This document shows, piece after piece, positions 18,797 through 28,144 of a stretch of 64,000 nt of DNA. Position numbers and translations under genes: made by a program. The stretch spans positions 496,001 to 560,000 of the forward strand of contig NZ_NIUC01000001.1 of NCBI RefSeq assembly GCF_002807035.1. Direction: 5' to 3'. Within the stretch, counting starts at the first letter, position 1, and each line of letters begins with the position of its first letter. This DNA comes from Algoriphagus formosus. GTDB lineage: Bacteria; Bacteroidota; Bacteroidia; Cytophagales; Cyclobacteriaceae. Under the pieces are notes generated by a model. It saw nothing but the letters and a program-made list of their open reading frames with translations, was not told the DNA's origin and searched no databases.

Positions 18797-18822
18797 AACA
18801 TTCAATAACCCAAATGTGACCG

Positions 18823-18852
18823 AAGCCCGCATCATTTTGAGCGGGCTTTTTC
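18823..18852 (+). terminator. Terminator after pckA
   Basis: The stem aagcccgc (18823-18830) with gcgggctt (18841-18848) has a 10-nt loop and a following T-run. Confidence 0.9.
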
Positions 18853-18923
18853 TATAGATTATTAATTTTTATGCTACGAATTAATATTCTCCGTTTATTT
18901 TTATGCCATTAATTATTAGAAAA

Positions 18924-19361
18924 ATGAAAACAGCAGAGATTATTACGGAGAAAGGAACCATGAAAGTGGAATTTTTCGAGAAGGATGCCCCTAACACTGT
19001 CAAAAATTTTGTGGATTTATCCGAAAAAGGATTCTACGATGGACTTACTTTCCATCGGGTAATTCCCAATTTTGTGATCCAGGGAGGTTGTCCTGAAGGT
19101 ACAGGAAGAGGAGGACCAGGCTATCACATTGATTGCGAATTGACTGGAGATAATCAATATCATGACAGAGGAGTGCTCTCGATGGCCCATGCTGGAAGAA
19201 ATACAGGTGGTTCCCAGTTTTTCATTTGTCATAGTCGAGACAATACCTCACATCTAGATCGAAATCACACCTGCTTTGGAAAAGTAACAGAAGGCTTGGA
19301 TGTCATCGATGATATTCGGGCAGGCGATAAAATCGAAAAAATCATTATCCACCAAGATTAA
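18924..19361 (+). CDS. Cyclophilin-type peptidyl-prolyl isomerase
   Basis: A 145-residue cyclophilin starting at the ATG of [17 protein letters not shown]; an ATG seven codons upstream (18903) is less likely. Core motifs are [44 protein letters not shown] and [15 protein letters not shown]. It lacks a signal peptide and is therefore a cytosolic PPIase that speeds proline isomerisation in protein folding. A bidirectional terminator follows. Confidence 0.95.
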   Translation: MKTAEIITEKGTMKVEFFEKDAPNTVKNFVDLSEKGFYDGLTFHRVIPNFVIQGGCPEGTGRGGPGYHIDCELTGDNQYHDRGVLSMAHAGRNTGGSQFFICHSRDNTSHLDRNHTCFGKVTEGLDVIDDIRAGDKIEKIIIHQD

Positions 19362-19365
19362 CTCT

Positions 19366-19392
19366 AAATCCCCATCACTGGGGATTTTTTTT
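19366..19392. terminator. Bidirectional terminator
   Basis: A perfect 8-bp stem, aaatcccc (19366-19373) with ggggattt (19380-19387), has a 6-nt loop and a T-run. The stop codon of the convergent ceramidase-like gene lies in its loop region. Confidence 0.88.
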
Positions 19393-20946
19393 ATAAAAAT
19401 CCTGCAACAAGGACTTCAACTCCTGATGAAGGATAGGGGATGTTTCAGGACCAACTGAATTAATCTCACCATACGGACGATCTTCATAATCATAGGTATA
19501 TGGAGGCTCCACATCCCACTGGCTTTTGGGCACGATATAACCAATCATATCATTGGAAATCCCGCCGAAAAACTTGAATTGACCAGAAGTCAGGGTGTTA
19601 ATCGCAGGCACCTCTAAAGGTTCTATCCCAAAGTCAGCCCCTTCGGGAGATTCTATTCCTCCATGAAGAATCTCCGGATACAGTTCTCCCGGGACATGTA
19701 AAAAGCTTGCCGGTCCTAATTCCCAAATGGCGATTTCAGATCGAATTTTTTTCCAACTGACAAATCCTCTATCAAAAATTCCGATGACCGCCGCTAATTG
19801 AAAAAGCTTATTATCCAGTGGAAGTGCAAAGCTTTTAGCTTTCAGTCTCAAATTCACCTTGGAGAAAGTATTCAAGCTCGTATCAGATAGAGTTTCTAAG
19901 GTAATTTGAGTTAGAATATCTCCCTGTGCTTTCATTTTTTCGGGACTTGGCTCCAAAAACTCTTCTCCAGAAATCGGATCTTGAATGGCCATACTAGGAT
20001 GAGTAGTCATCAGGCCTCCCACGGCTCCATTTAGGAAGATCGCTACGCCGCCAAGCCCATCAATACTCATGGAATCAGAAAGAGAAATCCCATTTTCCAC
20101 TCCATCTCTCCAAGTACTTGGGAAATCTGAACTTATTTGAATATTCTTAGACCAAAGTGTCTCGGGATGATTTCCCCAATTCATTAAGGTGCCAAGAGTT
20201 TTGCCAGTCTCCCTATCCAAAACTTGCATCAGGCGAAGACTCGCATCCAAAATCACAGGTGGCCGCGTATCCCCTACCAAAGGCTTGAGCCGTTCAGTTT
20301 CCTCTGCAAACTTAAATTCTGCAGGGCGTAAGGAATTGTAAGCCTCTTCCACGCTTTTTACTATTCCTCTTTGCACCTGATCCAGGTAATCCGGATTGAC
20401 TCCCCGTTTGAAGCTGGAGGGTCCCCACATTCCCATCAGGTCTGGAGAAGAATGAACATGCGTACTGGCAATAATCACATAATCTACCTCAGGAATTTGC
20501 GCTTCGATTAGTTTTCTCGTGCTGATAATCTCATCATTTCCAAAGCCAATCATATCTATCACACACAAGGCCATTTTGACATTTCCGGCATCCAGCACCA
20601 TCGTTCTGGCCCACAAAGAGTCGAGTACTCCCTGTGCTGGTCGATTATTTTGAAAACCTGCTAACCAAATAGCATCAAACTCACCATTTTGATTTTGATC
20701 CTCAAAAGTATCTCCATCCTCAGGATTGTATTGAGCATCTCCATTCGCATCAGTCCAGGTTTCAAAGAAGGTCGGTGTAATAGACACCTTAGAAAAGCCT
20801 GCAAGTAGTTCATTTTGCTCTCCTTCCAATTCCAAATCCACCCAATAATCAGGATGTCGGTCTTTTGTCTGAATAAAAACCCAAATAATACAGGAGATGA
20901 AAGCCAAGGCCAGGATGAGACCGATGATTTTTAAAGTCTTCTTCAT
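19375..20946 (-). CDS. Neutral ceramidase-like hydrolase
   Basis: A 523-residue exported protein with an N-terminal signal or anchor helix (residues 6-26). It carries the neutral/alkaline ceramidase N-terminal domain. Zinc-site candidates are STHVHSSPD, MNWGNHPETL, PGELYPE and GYIVPKSQW, matching the His-His-Glu-Tyr ligand set of the family. It is shorter than the roughly 650-750-residue ceramidases and lacks the C-terminal Ig-like domain. After residue 60 there is an Asp/Asn-rich insert, with DANGDAQYNPEDGD and DQNQNGEFD, that resembles calcium-binding loops. Ceramide or another N-acyl lipid is the likely substrate. Sphingolipids occur in Bacteroidota, so a lipid-recycling role is reasonable but inferred. 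Confidence 0.8.
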   Translation of the reverse strand: MKKTLKIIGLILALAFISCIIWVFIQTKDRHPDYWVDLELEGEQNELLAGFSKVSITPTFFETWTDANGDAQYNPEDGDTFEDQNQNGEFDAIWLAGFQNNRPAQGVLDSLWARTMVLDAGNVKMALCVIDMIGFGNDEIISTRKLIEAQIPEVDYVIIASTHVHSSPDLMGMWGPSSFKRGVNPDYLDQVQRGIVKSVEEAYNSLRPAEFKFAEETERLKPLVGDTRPPVILDASLRLMQVLDRETGKTLGTLMNWGNHPETLWSKNIQISSDFPSTWRDGVENGISLSDSMSIDGLGGVAIFLNGAVGGLMTTHPSMAIQDPISGEEFLEPSPEKMKAQGDILTQITLETLSDTSLNTFSKVNLRLKAKSFALPLDNKLFQLAAVIGIFDRGFVSWKKIRSEIAIWELGPASFLHVPGELYPEILHGGIESPEGADFGIEPLEVPAINTLTSGQFKFFGGISNDMIGYIVPKSQWDVEPPYTYDYEDRPYGEINSVGPETSPILHQELKSLLQDFYKKNPQ

Positions 20947-21022
20947 AAACCAAGATTTTGTCAGTGAGATGAATAAAGTAGCTCGGTTCTAAGTTGGAAT
21001 AAAATTTGGAACAGAGGATGAT

Positions 21023-21646
21023 ATGCAGACAAATTACATTAAAAAAGCAGCATTATTTCTATTTTTCGCAGCGATAATCAGCCTTCCGTCTTCCGTGAAA
21101 GCTCAACGATATGGTACCGCACTAGGCCTTCGTGTAGGAAATTCAGATCTGAACCGTACAGTAGGACTTACGCTTGAGCAACGAATCCAAAAGCGTATTT
21201 CAGCAGAATTGATTCTTCAGTCTGACTTCTCGAGAAACACCACCTTTTCTGCTTTGGCAAAACTCCATAGCCCCATTATTTCAAAGAGATTCAATTACTA
21301 TTTGGGTGCAGGACCAGCCTTCGGAAATGAGGAAAGCTTTCGAAAAATACCTGAAACACGGCAGATCATGCACACATACGGAAACTCAACTTTTGGACTT
21401 GATATGATTGCAGGATTGGAATTGACCGTATCGAATGCAGTGATTTCAATTGATTACAAACCAAACATCAATATTGCCGGGCGGGAAGAGTTTTTTAGAG
21501 GTCAAGTCGGGATATCAGCCAGAACCGTATTGGTGAAAAGTAAGGAGCAAAAAAGGCGAGCCAAACGACGTCAAAAAGCCAAGAAGGCAAATAGCTCCGA
21601 AAAAGAAAGCTTTTGGGAAAAATTGAAGATTGGACCGGCTTACTAA
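21023..21646 (+). CDS. Predicted outer-membrane beta-barrel protein
   Basis: A 207-residue protein with a 28-residue signal peptide (ending SSVKAQ). A short barrel-like region of alternating strands follows (YGTALGLRVGNSDLNRTVGL, RFNYYLGAGPAFGN). The C-terminus is unusual: highly basic (RRAKRRQKAKKA) followed by an amphipathic end. It resembles small Bacteroidota outer-membrane proteins, but the basic tail is not typical of a barrel end. The stop overlaps the convergent methylase gene by 4 nt. Function unknown. Confidence 0.72.
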   Translation: MQTNYIKKAALFLFFAAIISLPSSVKAQRYGTALGLRVGNSDLNRTVGLTLEQRIQKRISAELILQSDFSRNTTFSALAKLHSPIISKRFNYYLGAGPAFGNEESFRKIPETRQIMHTYGNSTFGLDMIAGLELTVSNAVISIDYKPNINIAGREEFFRGQVGISARTVLVKSKEQKRRAKRRQKAKKANSSEKESFWEKLKIGPAY

Positions 21647-22344
21647 TTTCCTTTCAAATTCTCCAAATACATTTTCTCATGAAGATCTGATCGCTTCACA
21701 ATACTGCGATACCACTTTAGCCTAAGCAAGTTTTTCTCATCCTCCATTAGGTGAAAATCCGGAATATCAAGTTTCTGAGTTTTCTGAATCAGATCGAAAA
21801 GAAAAATGGACGCTGAAACAGATATATTGAAGCTTTCTGTAAAGCCTAACATGGGAATATGAACCAATCCATCTACTTTCCCTTGAACTTCTGGAGAGAT
21901 TCCTTCATGCTCATTTCCAAAAACCAAAGCAATTTTCTCATCGGCCTTTAATTCCGAAATCGGAATTGAATTTGCATTAGGGCTTGTACCAAGGATCTTA
22001 TAACCCTGACCCCGAAGTTGATCAAAACACATGTCCACCGAAGAGCCTTCAGGATTATAATATTTATGCAAATCCACCCACTGAGATGCCCCTCTGGTTA
22101 CATACGGATTGATTTTGTAAGCATTGGTCTTCTCAATGACATGCAAATCTTGAATGCCAAAGCAGTCACAGGTTCTAATTACAGCACTGGCATTATGAGG
22201 TTTGTAGATATCTTCCAGGACGACGGTAAAATGTCGGGTGCGCTTGGCAAGAACCTCCTCGATTACCTTTTTCTTATGATCAGTAACATACTGTCCCAAG
22301 TAATCGAGAAGCCCCTTATCAAAATCCGATTCAATATCACCCAT
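21643..22344 (-). CDS. TrmH family RNA 2'-O-methyltransferase (SpoU)
   Basis: A 233-residue SPOUT-fold methylase. Its three signature motifs are seen: LEDIYKPHNASAVIRTCDCFG (motif 1, split), ALVFGNEHEGIS (motif 2) and VHIPMLGFTESFNISVSAS (motif 3, trefoil knot). It is likely to methylate the 2'-O of a tRNA guanosine (position 18), with an rRNA target possible. It starts 13 nt after parC and is very probably in the parE-parC transcript. The C-terminal helix (LRLKWYRSIVKRSD) matches TrmH. Confidence 0.9.
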   Translation of the reverse strand: MGDIESDFDKGLLDYLGQYVTDHKKKVIEEVLAKRTRHFTVVLEDIYKPHNASAVIRTCDCFGIQDLHVIEKTNAYKINPYVTRGASQWVDLHKYYNPEGSSVDMCFDQLRGQGYKILGTSPNANSIPISELKADEKIALVFGNEHEGISPEVQGKVDGLVHIPMLGFTESFNISVSASIFLFDLIQKTQKLDIPDFHLMEDEKNLLRLKWYRSIVKRSDLHEKMYLENLKGN

Positions 22345-22357
22345 GGCCTTTATTGCA

Positions 22358-24973
22358 TCAAAACAAGCCTAATTGCTCTTCGTCACTATCCTTTTTGGGT
22401 GAAAGATCCACCGTGCTTCCAATCTCTATTTCGTCGGAATCTTCATCCTTTCCTTCCTCCTTTGAGGATTGCTTTTCCTCTTTTTTCTGAGCAATTAACT
22501 CCAAGCTTTTTATTGGGTAAGAACTCAATTTATTACCCATAGCCTTCCAGCCCTTCACATCAATGATCATATCCAAGTCGTATACTTGTTCTTCTTCTTC
22601 CTTTCCTTTTGTGATGATAGCTTTCACTTGAGGCTGTTTTTCGGAAGAGATCAACTTAAGAGCTGAAGAACGATGATCCGTGATGAAATTAAATTTCTTA
22701 TTCTGCGTAGTTGTTTCAATTTGGAATCGCTTGACGAAATAATTCTTGCTCCCTCCATCGTAATAGACAGCAGATAGGACCTTCTCGGGGTCAAATTTTT
22801 CGATCAACAATACATCATTTGGCTCATAGCGATTAGTCAGTTCAAAATTTGTCAACTCATAATCACCTGATTTATAGCAAACTAAAATTCGATCCTCTCC
22901 TAAGAAATTACCAATCAAATTACCTCGTTCATCAGTATTCAGACGACCAACAACCGGGTCGTAATAGATATCCAAGCCACCAAGCGTGGAAACCCCTTCC
23001 ATCTTCAGCTGAACTTTTCGGACTGGATACCTTGTCAAGATATTCCCCCCTGCTCCTCTTCCTTTGATGTCAAGATCAGCAAAATCAAAGTCAAAAACCT
23101 TAACCCTAGCCTTGGCCCCCTGAGTCAGATAAACGGTGACGATTTCGGCTTCTCCATTCGGATTGGCTGTCAGATATAAGGTTTTGGATCCTTTTGTCCC
23201 CTTGGTCAAATCGTATTCTCGATCTCGGGTGACACCACCGGGTTGGAAGCGCTTAACCATCGCTCTCCCTGAGGCTCCGTCCAAGTAAATCAGGTTAAAG
23301 GTGAGTCGATCATCTGTTTTTCGATAGATACCAACATGAAGGATGTCTTTTCCCATGAAGACTTTATCCTGAATTTTGGAAACCATCATTTTCCCGTCCT
23401 TGCGGATCACAATGATGTCATCTAAGTCCGAGCAATCGCATACAAATTCTTCTTTTTTTAGACCTGAGCCCACAAATCCATCTTTACGATTGACGTAGAG
23501 CTTGGCATTATTTGCAGCTACTACAGTGGCTTGAATGGTATCAAAGGCACGTATTTCAGTCTTCCGCTCCCTTCCTTTTCCATACTTTTCCAGCAATCGC
23601 TCATAGTATTTGATCGAGTAGTCTGTAAGGTGTCTTAGGTTGTGATTGACCTCTTTCAATTCATCCTGCAGGCGTTTCATCAACTCATCTGCCTTGAATG
23701 AATCGTATTTTGAGATTCGCTTGATCTTGATTTCGGTCAATCGAACCAAGTCTTCTTGGGTGATTTCCCTATAAAAATCAGGCTTGTAAGGATCCAATCC
23801 TTTATCAATAGCCTGCAAAACCTCATCCCAAGTAGTACATTCCTCTATGTCTCGATAAATTCTGTTTTCGATGAATATTTTTTCCAAAGAGGAAAAGAGC
23901 AACTTCTCCATCAACTCCCCTTTTCGGATTTCTAATTCCTGCTTGAGAAGCTTCTTGGTCTGCTTGGTATTGTATTCCAGGATTTCATTGACTGAAATGA
24001 AAACCGGCTTTTCATTGACAATGACACAGGCATTTGGAGAGATGGAAACCTCACAATCCGTGAAAGCATATAATGCATCGATGGTCACATCAGGAGAAAC
24101 TCCCGAGGCAAGATGAATCTGGATTTCAACATCCTTAGCCGTATTGTCAACGACTTTCTTGATTTTTATCTTTCCTTTATCGTTCGCTTTGAGGATAGAA
24201 TCAATCAAAGAATCAGTAGTAGTTCCAAATGGTATCTCCTTAATTGCCAAGGTTTTGGAATCCTCCTCTTCAATTCTTGCTCTAACTTTTACTTTCCCTC
24301 CTCGAAGGCCCCCATTGTATTCTGAAAAATCTGCCAAACCTCCCGTCAGGAAATCCGGAAGTACGTTAGTGGTATTGCCTTTCAAAATTTCTATCGAACC
24401 TTCAATCAGTTCGCAGAAGTTGTGAGGCAAAATCTTGGTAGATAGACCCACAGCAATTCCTTCCACCCCTTGAGCTAGAAGCAATGGGAATTTAACAGGC
24501 AAAGTAACCGGCTCTCGCTTTCTTCCATCATAGGACAATTGCCAATCCGTAGTCTGTGGATTAAAGACTACTTCAAGAGCAAACTTGGAAAGTCTGGCCT
24601 CAATATATCTGGCGGCTGCAGCTGAGTCACCGGTGCGAATGTCTCCCCAGTTACCCTGGGTTTCAATGAGTAGGTCCTTTTGTCCCAAATTGACAATGGC
24701 ATCACCAATCGAAGCATCACCGTGTGGGTGATATTGCATGGATTGACCAATGATATTGGCGACTTTATTGAAACGCCCATCATCCATTTCCTTCATGGCA
24801 TGGAGAATTCGGCGCTGAACAGGCTTCAAACCATCTTCAATGGCTGGAACTGCCCGCTCCAGAATTACATAGGAAGCATAGTCCAAAAACCAATCCTTAT
24901 ACATGCCTGTCACAGGCACTGAATTGTGTAGGCTATCGTCCGTCTCTTCTGGTTTATTTGTTTCTTCGCTCAT
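22358..24973 (-). CDS. parC: DNA topoisomerase IV subunit A
   Basis: An 871-residue breakage-reunion subunit that cuts and rejoins DNA to decatenate chromosomes. The catalytic tyrosine is Tyr123 in AARYIEARLSK. The quinolone region reads YHPHGDASIGDAIV, with alanine where Ser83 of E. coli GyrA would be. The C-terminal domain has degenerate beta-pinwheel blades and no clear GyrA box (QRRGGKG), supporting ParC over GyrA. The last 50 residues are a very acidic, low-complexity tail ending EEQLGLF. It lies 134 nt downstream of parE in the same direction, as in most Bacteroidota. Confidence 0.92.
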   Translation of the reverse strand: MSEETNKPEETDDSLHNSVPVTGMYKDWFLDYASYVILERAVPAIEDGLKPVQRRILHAMKEMDDGRFNKVANIIGQSMQYHPHGDASIGDAIVNLGQKDLLIETQGNWGDIRTGDSAAAARYIEARLSKFALEVVFNPQTTDWQLSYDGRKREPVTLPVKFPLLLAQGVEGIAVGLSTKILPHNFCELIEGSIEILKGNTTNVLPDFLTGGLADFSEYNGGLRGGKVKVRARIEEEDSKTLAIKEIPFGTTTDSLIDSILKANDKGKIKIKKVVDNTAKDVEIQIHLASGVSPDVTIDALYAFTDCEVSISPNACVIVNEKPVFISVNEILEYNTKQTKKLLKQELEIRKGELMEKLLFSSLEKIFIENRIYRDIEECTTWDEVLQAIDKGLDPYKPDFYREITQEDLVRLTEIKIKRISKYDSFKADELMKRLQDELKEVNHNLRHLTDYSIKYYERLLEKYGKGRERKTEIRAFDTIQATVVAANNAKLYVNRKDGFVGSGLKKEEFVCDCSDLDDIIVIRKDGKMMVSKIQDKVFMGKDILHVGIYRKTDDRLTFNLIYLDGASGRAMVKRFQPGGVTRDREYDLTKGTKGSKTLYLTANPNGEAEIVTVYLTQGAKARVKVFDFDFADLDIKGRGAGGNILTRYPVRKVQLKMEGVSTLGGLDIYYDPVVGRLNTDERGNLIGNFLGEDRILVCYKSGDYELTNFELTNRYEPNDVLLIEKFDPEKVLSAVYYDGGSKNYFVKRFQIETTTQNKKFNFITDHRSSALKLISSEKQPQVKAIITKGKEEEEQVYDLDMIIDVKGWKAMGNKLSSYPIKSLELIAQKKEEKQSSKEEGKDEDSDEIEIGSTVDLSPKKDSDEEQLGLF

Positions 24974-25107
24974 GTATTAATCCACGTTTTTATTTGGAAG
25001 GAGTAATTCCCAATTACATTTTTTAGAACTTATTCAGTCGAATAAGGCAAATAGAGTGATTCAAAAGAATTGCCTCTAAATACCTTGACTTAGGTGATTT
25101 TGTAAAA

Positions 25108-27006
25108 TCAGGCTGCTTCCTCCTCTTCTACTACTTCATTGTTTTTTGGGTCATCCAATGCCAGATCTTTTTCGATCTTGAGGTTCTTGATGATGAATTT
25201 TTGACGATCCGGAGTGTTTTTACCCATGTAAAAGCTTAGAAGATCTGCGATCTTGGTATCCTTCCTTAGAATAATGGGTTCGAGGCGGATATCCTCACCG
25301 ATAAATGTCCCGAATTCTTCCGGAGAGATTTCTCCCAAACCTTTAAATCGAGTGATTTCTGGCTTATTTCCAAGCTTATGAATGGCTCGCTGCCGCTCTT
25401 CATCTGAATAGCAATAGATTGTTTCCTTCTTATTCCTTACCCGGAATAGCGGAGTATCAAGGATGAAAAGGTGTCCATTTTTCACCAAATCAGGGAAAAA
25501 CTGTAAGAAATAAGTCATGATCAGTAGGCGGATATGCATTCCATCTACATCCGCATCGGTAGCAATTACAATTTTTCGGTACCGAAGCCCCTCAATTCCA
25601 TCTTCAATATTCAAAGCATGCTGCAGCAGGTTGAACTCCTCATTTTCATACACCACCTTTTTCGTCATGCCATAGCAGTTGAGCGGCTTTCCTCTCAATG
25701 AAAAAACCGCCTGCGTCTGGACATCCCTGGATTTGGTAATGGAACCCGAGGCAGAATCCCCCTCTGTAATGAACAGCATGGTGTTGTTCTTCTGATCCTC
25801 ATTGGCCTTAGGATCATCATAATGAACCCGGCAATCCCGAAGCTTTTTATTGTGAAGATTGGCTTTCTTGGCTCGTTCATTAGCCAATTTTTTAATGCCT
25901 GAAATCTCTTTTCGCTCCCGCTCTGATTGTAGGATTCGCTTTAGCAAGGCATCTGCTACCGCTGGGTTTTTGTGGAGATAATTGTCCAGTTCGGTTTTTA
26001 CGAAGTCATTGACAAATGTTCGAAGAGTTGGCCCATCCGGCCCCACAGACTGTGAACCCAGCTTTGTCTTGGTTTGAGACTCAAATACGGGTTCCTGCAC
26101 CCGTACGGCTATCGATGCCACGACGCTTTGTCTGATATCGGAAGCATCATAGTCTTTCTTGTAAAATTCCCTAACGGTCTTCACGATAGCTTCTCTAAAC
26201 GCAGCCAAGTGAGTTCCTCCTTGAGTGGTAAATTGACCGTTGACGAAGGAATAATACTCCTCTCCGTATTGATTAGAGTGGGTCATGGCCATTTCTATGT
26301 CATTTCCTTTCAGATGGATAATCGGATACCGAATCGCTTCCTCATCCACCTTATTGGCCAAAAGATCATACAATCCCTTGTCAGAAAAGTACTTCTTTCC
26401 ATTGAAATTAATGGTCAGACCTGCATTCAGGTAGGCATAATTCCAAATTTGATTTTCAAGGTATTCCGGGATGAAATGATAATTTTTGAAGACTGTAGGA
26501 TCTGGAGAGAAAATGATTTTTGTACCATTTCGGTCTGAGGATTTCTCCACTTTTCGGTCTTCTTTGAGTACACCCTTTTCAAATTCGGCAACCTTCGTCT
26601 CTCCATCTCTGTAGGATTGAACTTTAAAGTACTCGGAAAGTGCATTGACAGCTTTGGTACCGACTCCATTCAAACCCACCGATTTTTGAAAGGCCCCTGA
26701 GTCATACTTTCCACCAGTATTGATTTTTGACACACAGTCAATGACCTTCCCTAGCGGAATTCCGCGACCGTAGTCTCTGACCTCTACTTTATGCTCAGAA
26801 ATTTTGACATCGATCGTTCGCCCATATCCCATCATGTGCTCATCGATAGAGTTGTCCAAAACCTCCTTGACCAACACGTAAATCCCATCATCTTGGGCAC
26901 TTCCATCCCCCAATTTACCGATATACATACCCGGTCGCAATCGGATATGCTCTCTCCAATCAAGGGATTTGATACTATCTTCGTTGTATTTTACTTGGTC
27001 TGCCAT
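25108..27006 (-). CDS. parE: DNA topoisomerase IV subunit B
   Basis: A 632-residue ATPase subunit. The GHKL ATP-binding parts are [20 protein letters not shown] and [14 protein letters not shown]. The transducer domain follows, then the TOPRIM motifs ([10 protein letters not shown] and [12 protein letters not shown]). Its length fits ParE and the short Bacteroidota type II topoisomerases. It pairs with the following parC. It starts 9 nt after the small membrane protein gene, so the four genes 27503 to 21643 may form one transcript. Confidence 0.93.
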   Translation of the reverse strand: MADQVKYNEDSIKSLDWREHIRLRPGMYIGKLGDGSAQDDGIYVLVKEVLDNSIDEHMMGYGRTIDVKISEHKVEVRDYGRGIPLGKVIDCVSKINTGGKYDSGAFQKSVGLNGVGTKAVNALSEYFKVQSYRDGETKVAEFEKGVLKEDRKVEKSSDRNGTKIIFSPDPTVFKNYHFIPEYLENQIWNYAYLNAGLTINFNGKKYFSDKGLYDLLANKVDEEAIRYPIIHLKGNDIEMAMTHSNQYGEEYYSFVNGQFTTQGGTHLAAFREAIVKTVREFYKKDYDASDIRQSVVASIAVRVQEPVFESQTKTKLGSQSVGPDGPTLRTFVNDFVKTELDNYLHKNPAVADALLKRILQSERERKEISGIKKLANERAKKANLHNKKLRDCRVHYDDPKANEDQKNNTMLFITEGDSASGSITKSRDVQTQAVFSLRGKPLNCYGMTKKVVYENEEFNLLQHALNIEDGIEGLRYRKIVIATDADVDGMHIRLLIMTYFLQFFPDLVKNGHLFILDTPLFRVRNKKETIYCYSDEERQRAIHKLGNKPEITRFKGLGEISPEEFGTFIGEDIRLEPIILRKDTKIADLLSFYMGKNTPDRQKFIIKNLKIEKDLALDDPKNNEVVEEEEAA

Positions 27007-27014
27007 AGTATATT

Positions 27015-27503
27015 TTAGTACTCTGAAGGGTTTTGAAGTTTTTTGGTTTTACCCACAAAAAGCAAAAAGAGTGCAATTATCCAGACAAGGAGTAATGCAG
27101 GTATAAGGTAAAAGAAAACGCTGAATTGATCTGCCGTAATCTCTTGCTGATTATTGATAGAATGGGTATAAAACACCATCATTCCTAAGCTGAGATTCAA
27201 CACTCCACCAAAGGAATAGAACCAGGTAAGCAAGTAATCCCGAAAAGGGTCACCAATTGGGAAGAGACGATGAAGTTTTTTCCATGATTTGGTTTCCAGG
27301 AGTTTTGGTGGCAAAAGCGAAATCAGGTTGAAAATCACAAAGAGACTAATCATCCCATAGAAATAAGTGCCTTTTGGCCATCGGTCTTCTGCGTCAAGCT
27401 GAAAATAGACTTGCTCAGGTAAAGCGGAATAGAAATAAAGCAGGAAAAAGAGGAATATAACGATACTGAAGTAATAGAATGCCTTTCCGAATCTATAATA
27501 CAT
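27015..27503 (-). CDS. Four-helix membrane protein of unknown function
   Basis: A 162-residue protein from the preferred ATG at 27503 ([13 protein letters not shown]); an upstream ATG at 27590 adds 29 residues that look non-coding. Four hydrophobic segments are seen: [51 protein letters not shown] and [21 protein letters not shown] short basic C-terminal tail follows. No enzyme motif was recognised. It precedes parE by 9 nt. Confidence 0.75.
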   Translation of the reverse strand: MYYRFGKAFYYFSIVIFLFFLLYFYSALPEQVYFQLDAEDRWPKGTYFYGMISLFVIFNLISLLPPKLLETKSWKKLHRLFPIGDPFRDYLLTWFYSFGGVLNLSLGMMVFYTHSINNQQEITADQFSVFFYLIPALLLVWIIALFLLFVGKTKKLQNPSEY

Positions 27504-27731
27504 GTGAAGCGATTTTAAGCTGCTAATATAAAGTATTTGCCCAAACCGACGTCTTATTACATCGGGCAAAAGGGTGACAAAAACTGTCATAGCTTTCCAA
27601 AAGTTTGAAATTCAGTTTAATCGATAAAAATCCAGAGAGAAAACAATTTCGTCTGACATCGATTCTCTATCCAAAAATAGCTTCAATCCAAATAAATCTA
27701 ATTTTAAGACCTTCCACAGGGAATAAGCCCT

Positions 27732-27739
27732 TACCTTTG
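27732..27739 (+). promoter_or_regulatory. -7 box directly before a small lipoprotein gene
   Basis: A perfect TACCTTTG ends only 6 nt before the ATG at 27746. The mRNA would then be leaderless or nearly so. No convincing -33 TTG. Confidence 0.4.
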
Positions 27740-27745
27740 CATTCC

Positions 27746-28144
27746 ATGAACACACGCCTTTTATCACCCATCGTTTTTGCCCTGATATTTTCTTTGAGCT
27801 TAGCATCTTGCAGCCAAAAATTAGATACCGAGGGACTCAATATCGAGAATTGGAAAGCAGATCGATATGGCTGTAAAGGCCTTCGAATGCAAGACATGCA
27901 GGAATTAGAGCGAATTAAAAACAACTTCCTAGGAGCAAGTAATCAAGCCTTGATTAAGACCTTTGGAAGACCGGATCGCGTTGAGCTTGTCGATAAAAGT
28001 CAAAGCTTTTTCTTTTATTTTCTGGAGCCTAGTCCTGAAAACTGTGAAGGCGTAGAAAGCGAAAAAGAACCCCTAAAGGTTCTTTTCCGAATGAATGCAA
28101 TATCTAAGGTCTCTGAAGTAACGATCACAGACCTGAACCCATAA
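27746..28144 (+). CDS. Small lipoprotein of unknown function
   Basis: A 132-residue protein starting MNTRLLSPIVFALIFS, with a lipobox LASC at Cys22. The ATG at 27746 is preferred because it leads straight into the signal peptide; an ATG at 27605 would give a long non-secretory leader. The mature part holds LGASNQALIKTFGRPDRVE and then LFRMNAISKVSEVTI. This pattern resembles the SmpA/BamE-like fold used by small outer-membrane-associated lipoproteins, an assignment that is only suggestive. The 3' end overlaps the convergent ROK gene by 20 nt. Confidence 0.72.
   Translation: MNTRLLSPIVFALIFSLSLASCSQKLDTEGLNIENWKADRYGCKGLRMQDMQELERIKNNFLGASNQALIKTFGRPDRVELVDKSQSFFFYFLEPSPENCEGVESEKEPLKVLFRMNAISKVSEVTITDLNP

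Noticed and set aside
27590..27605. Longer starts for the genes at 27503 (minus) and 27746 (plus)
   Set aside because: The extra N-terminal residues look non-coding and would place signal peptide or membrane helix too far from the start.
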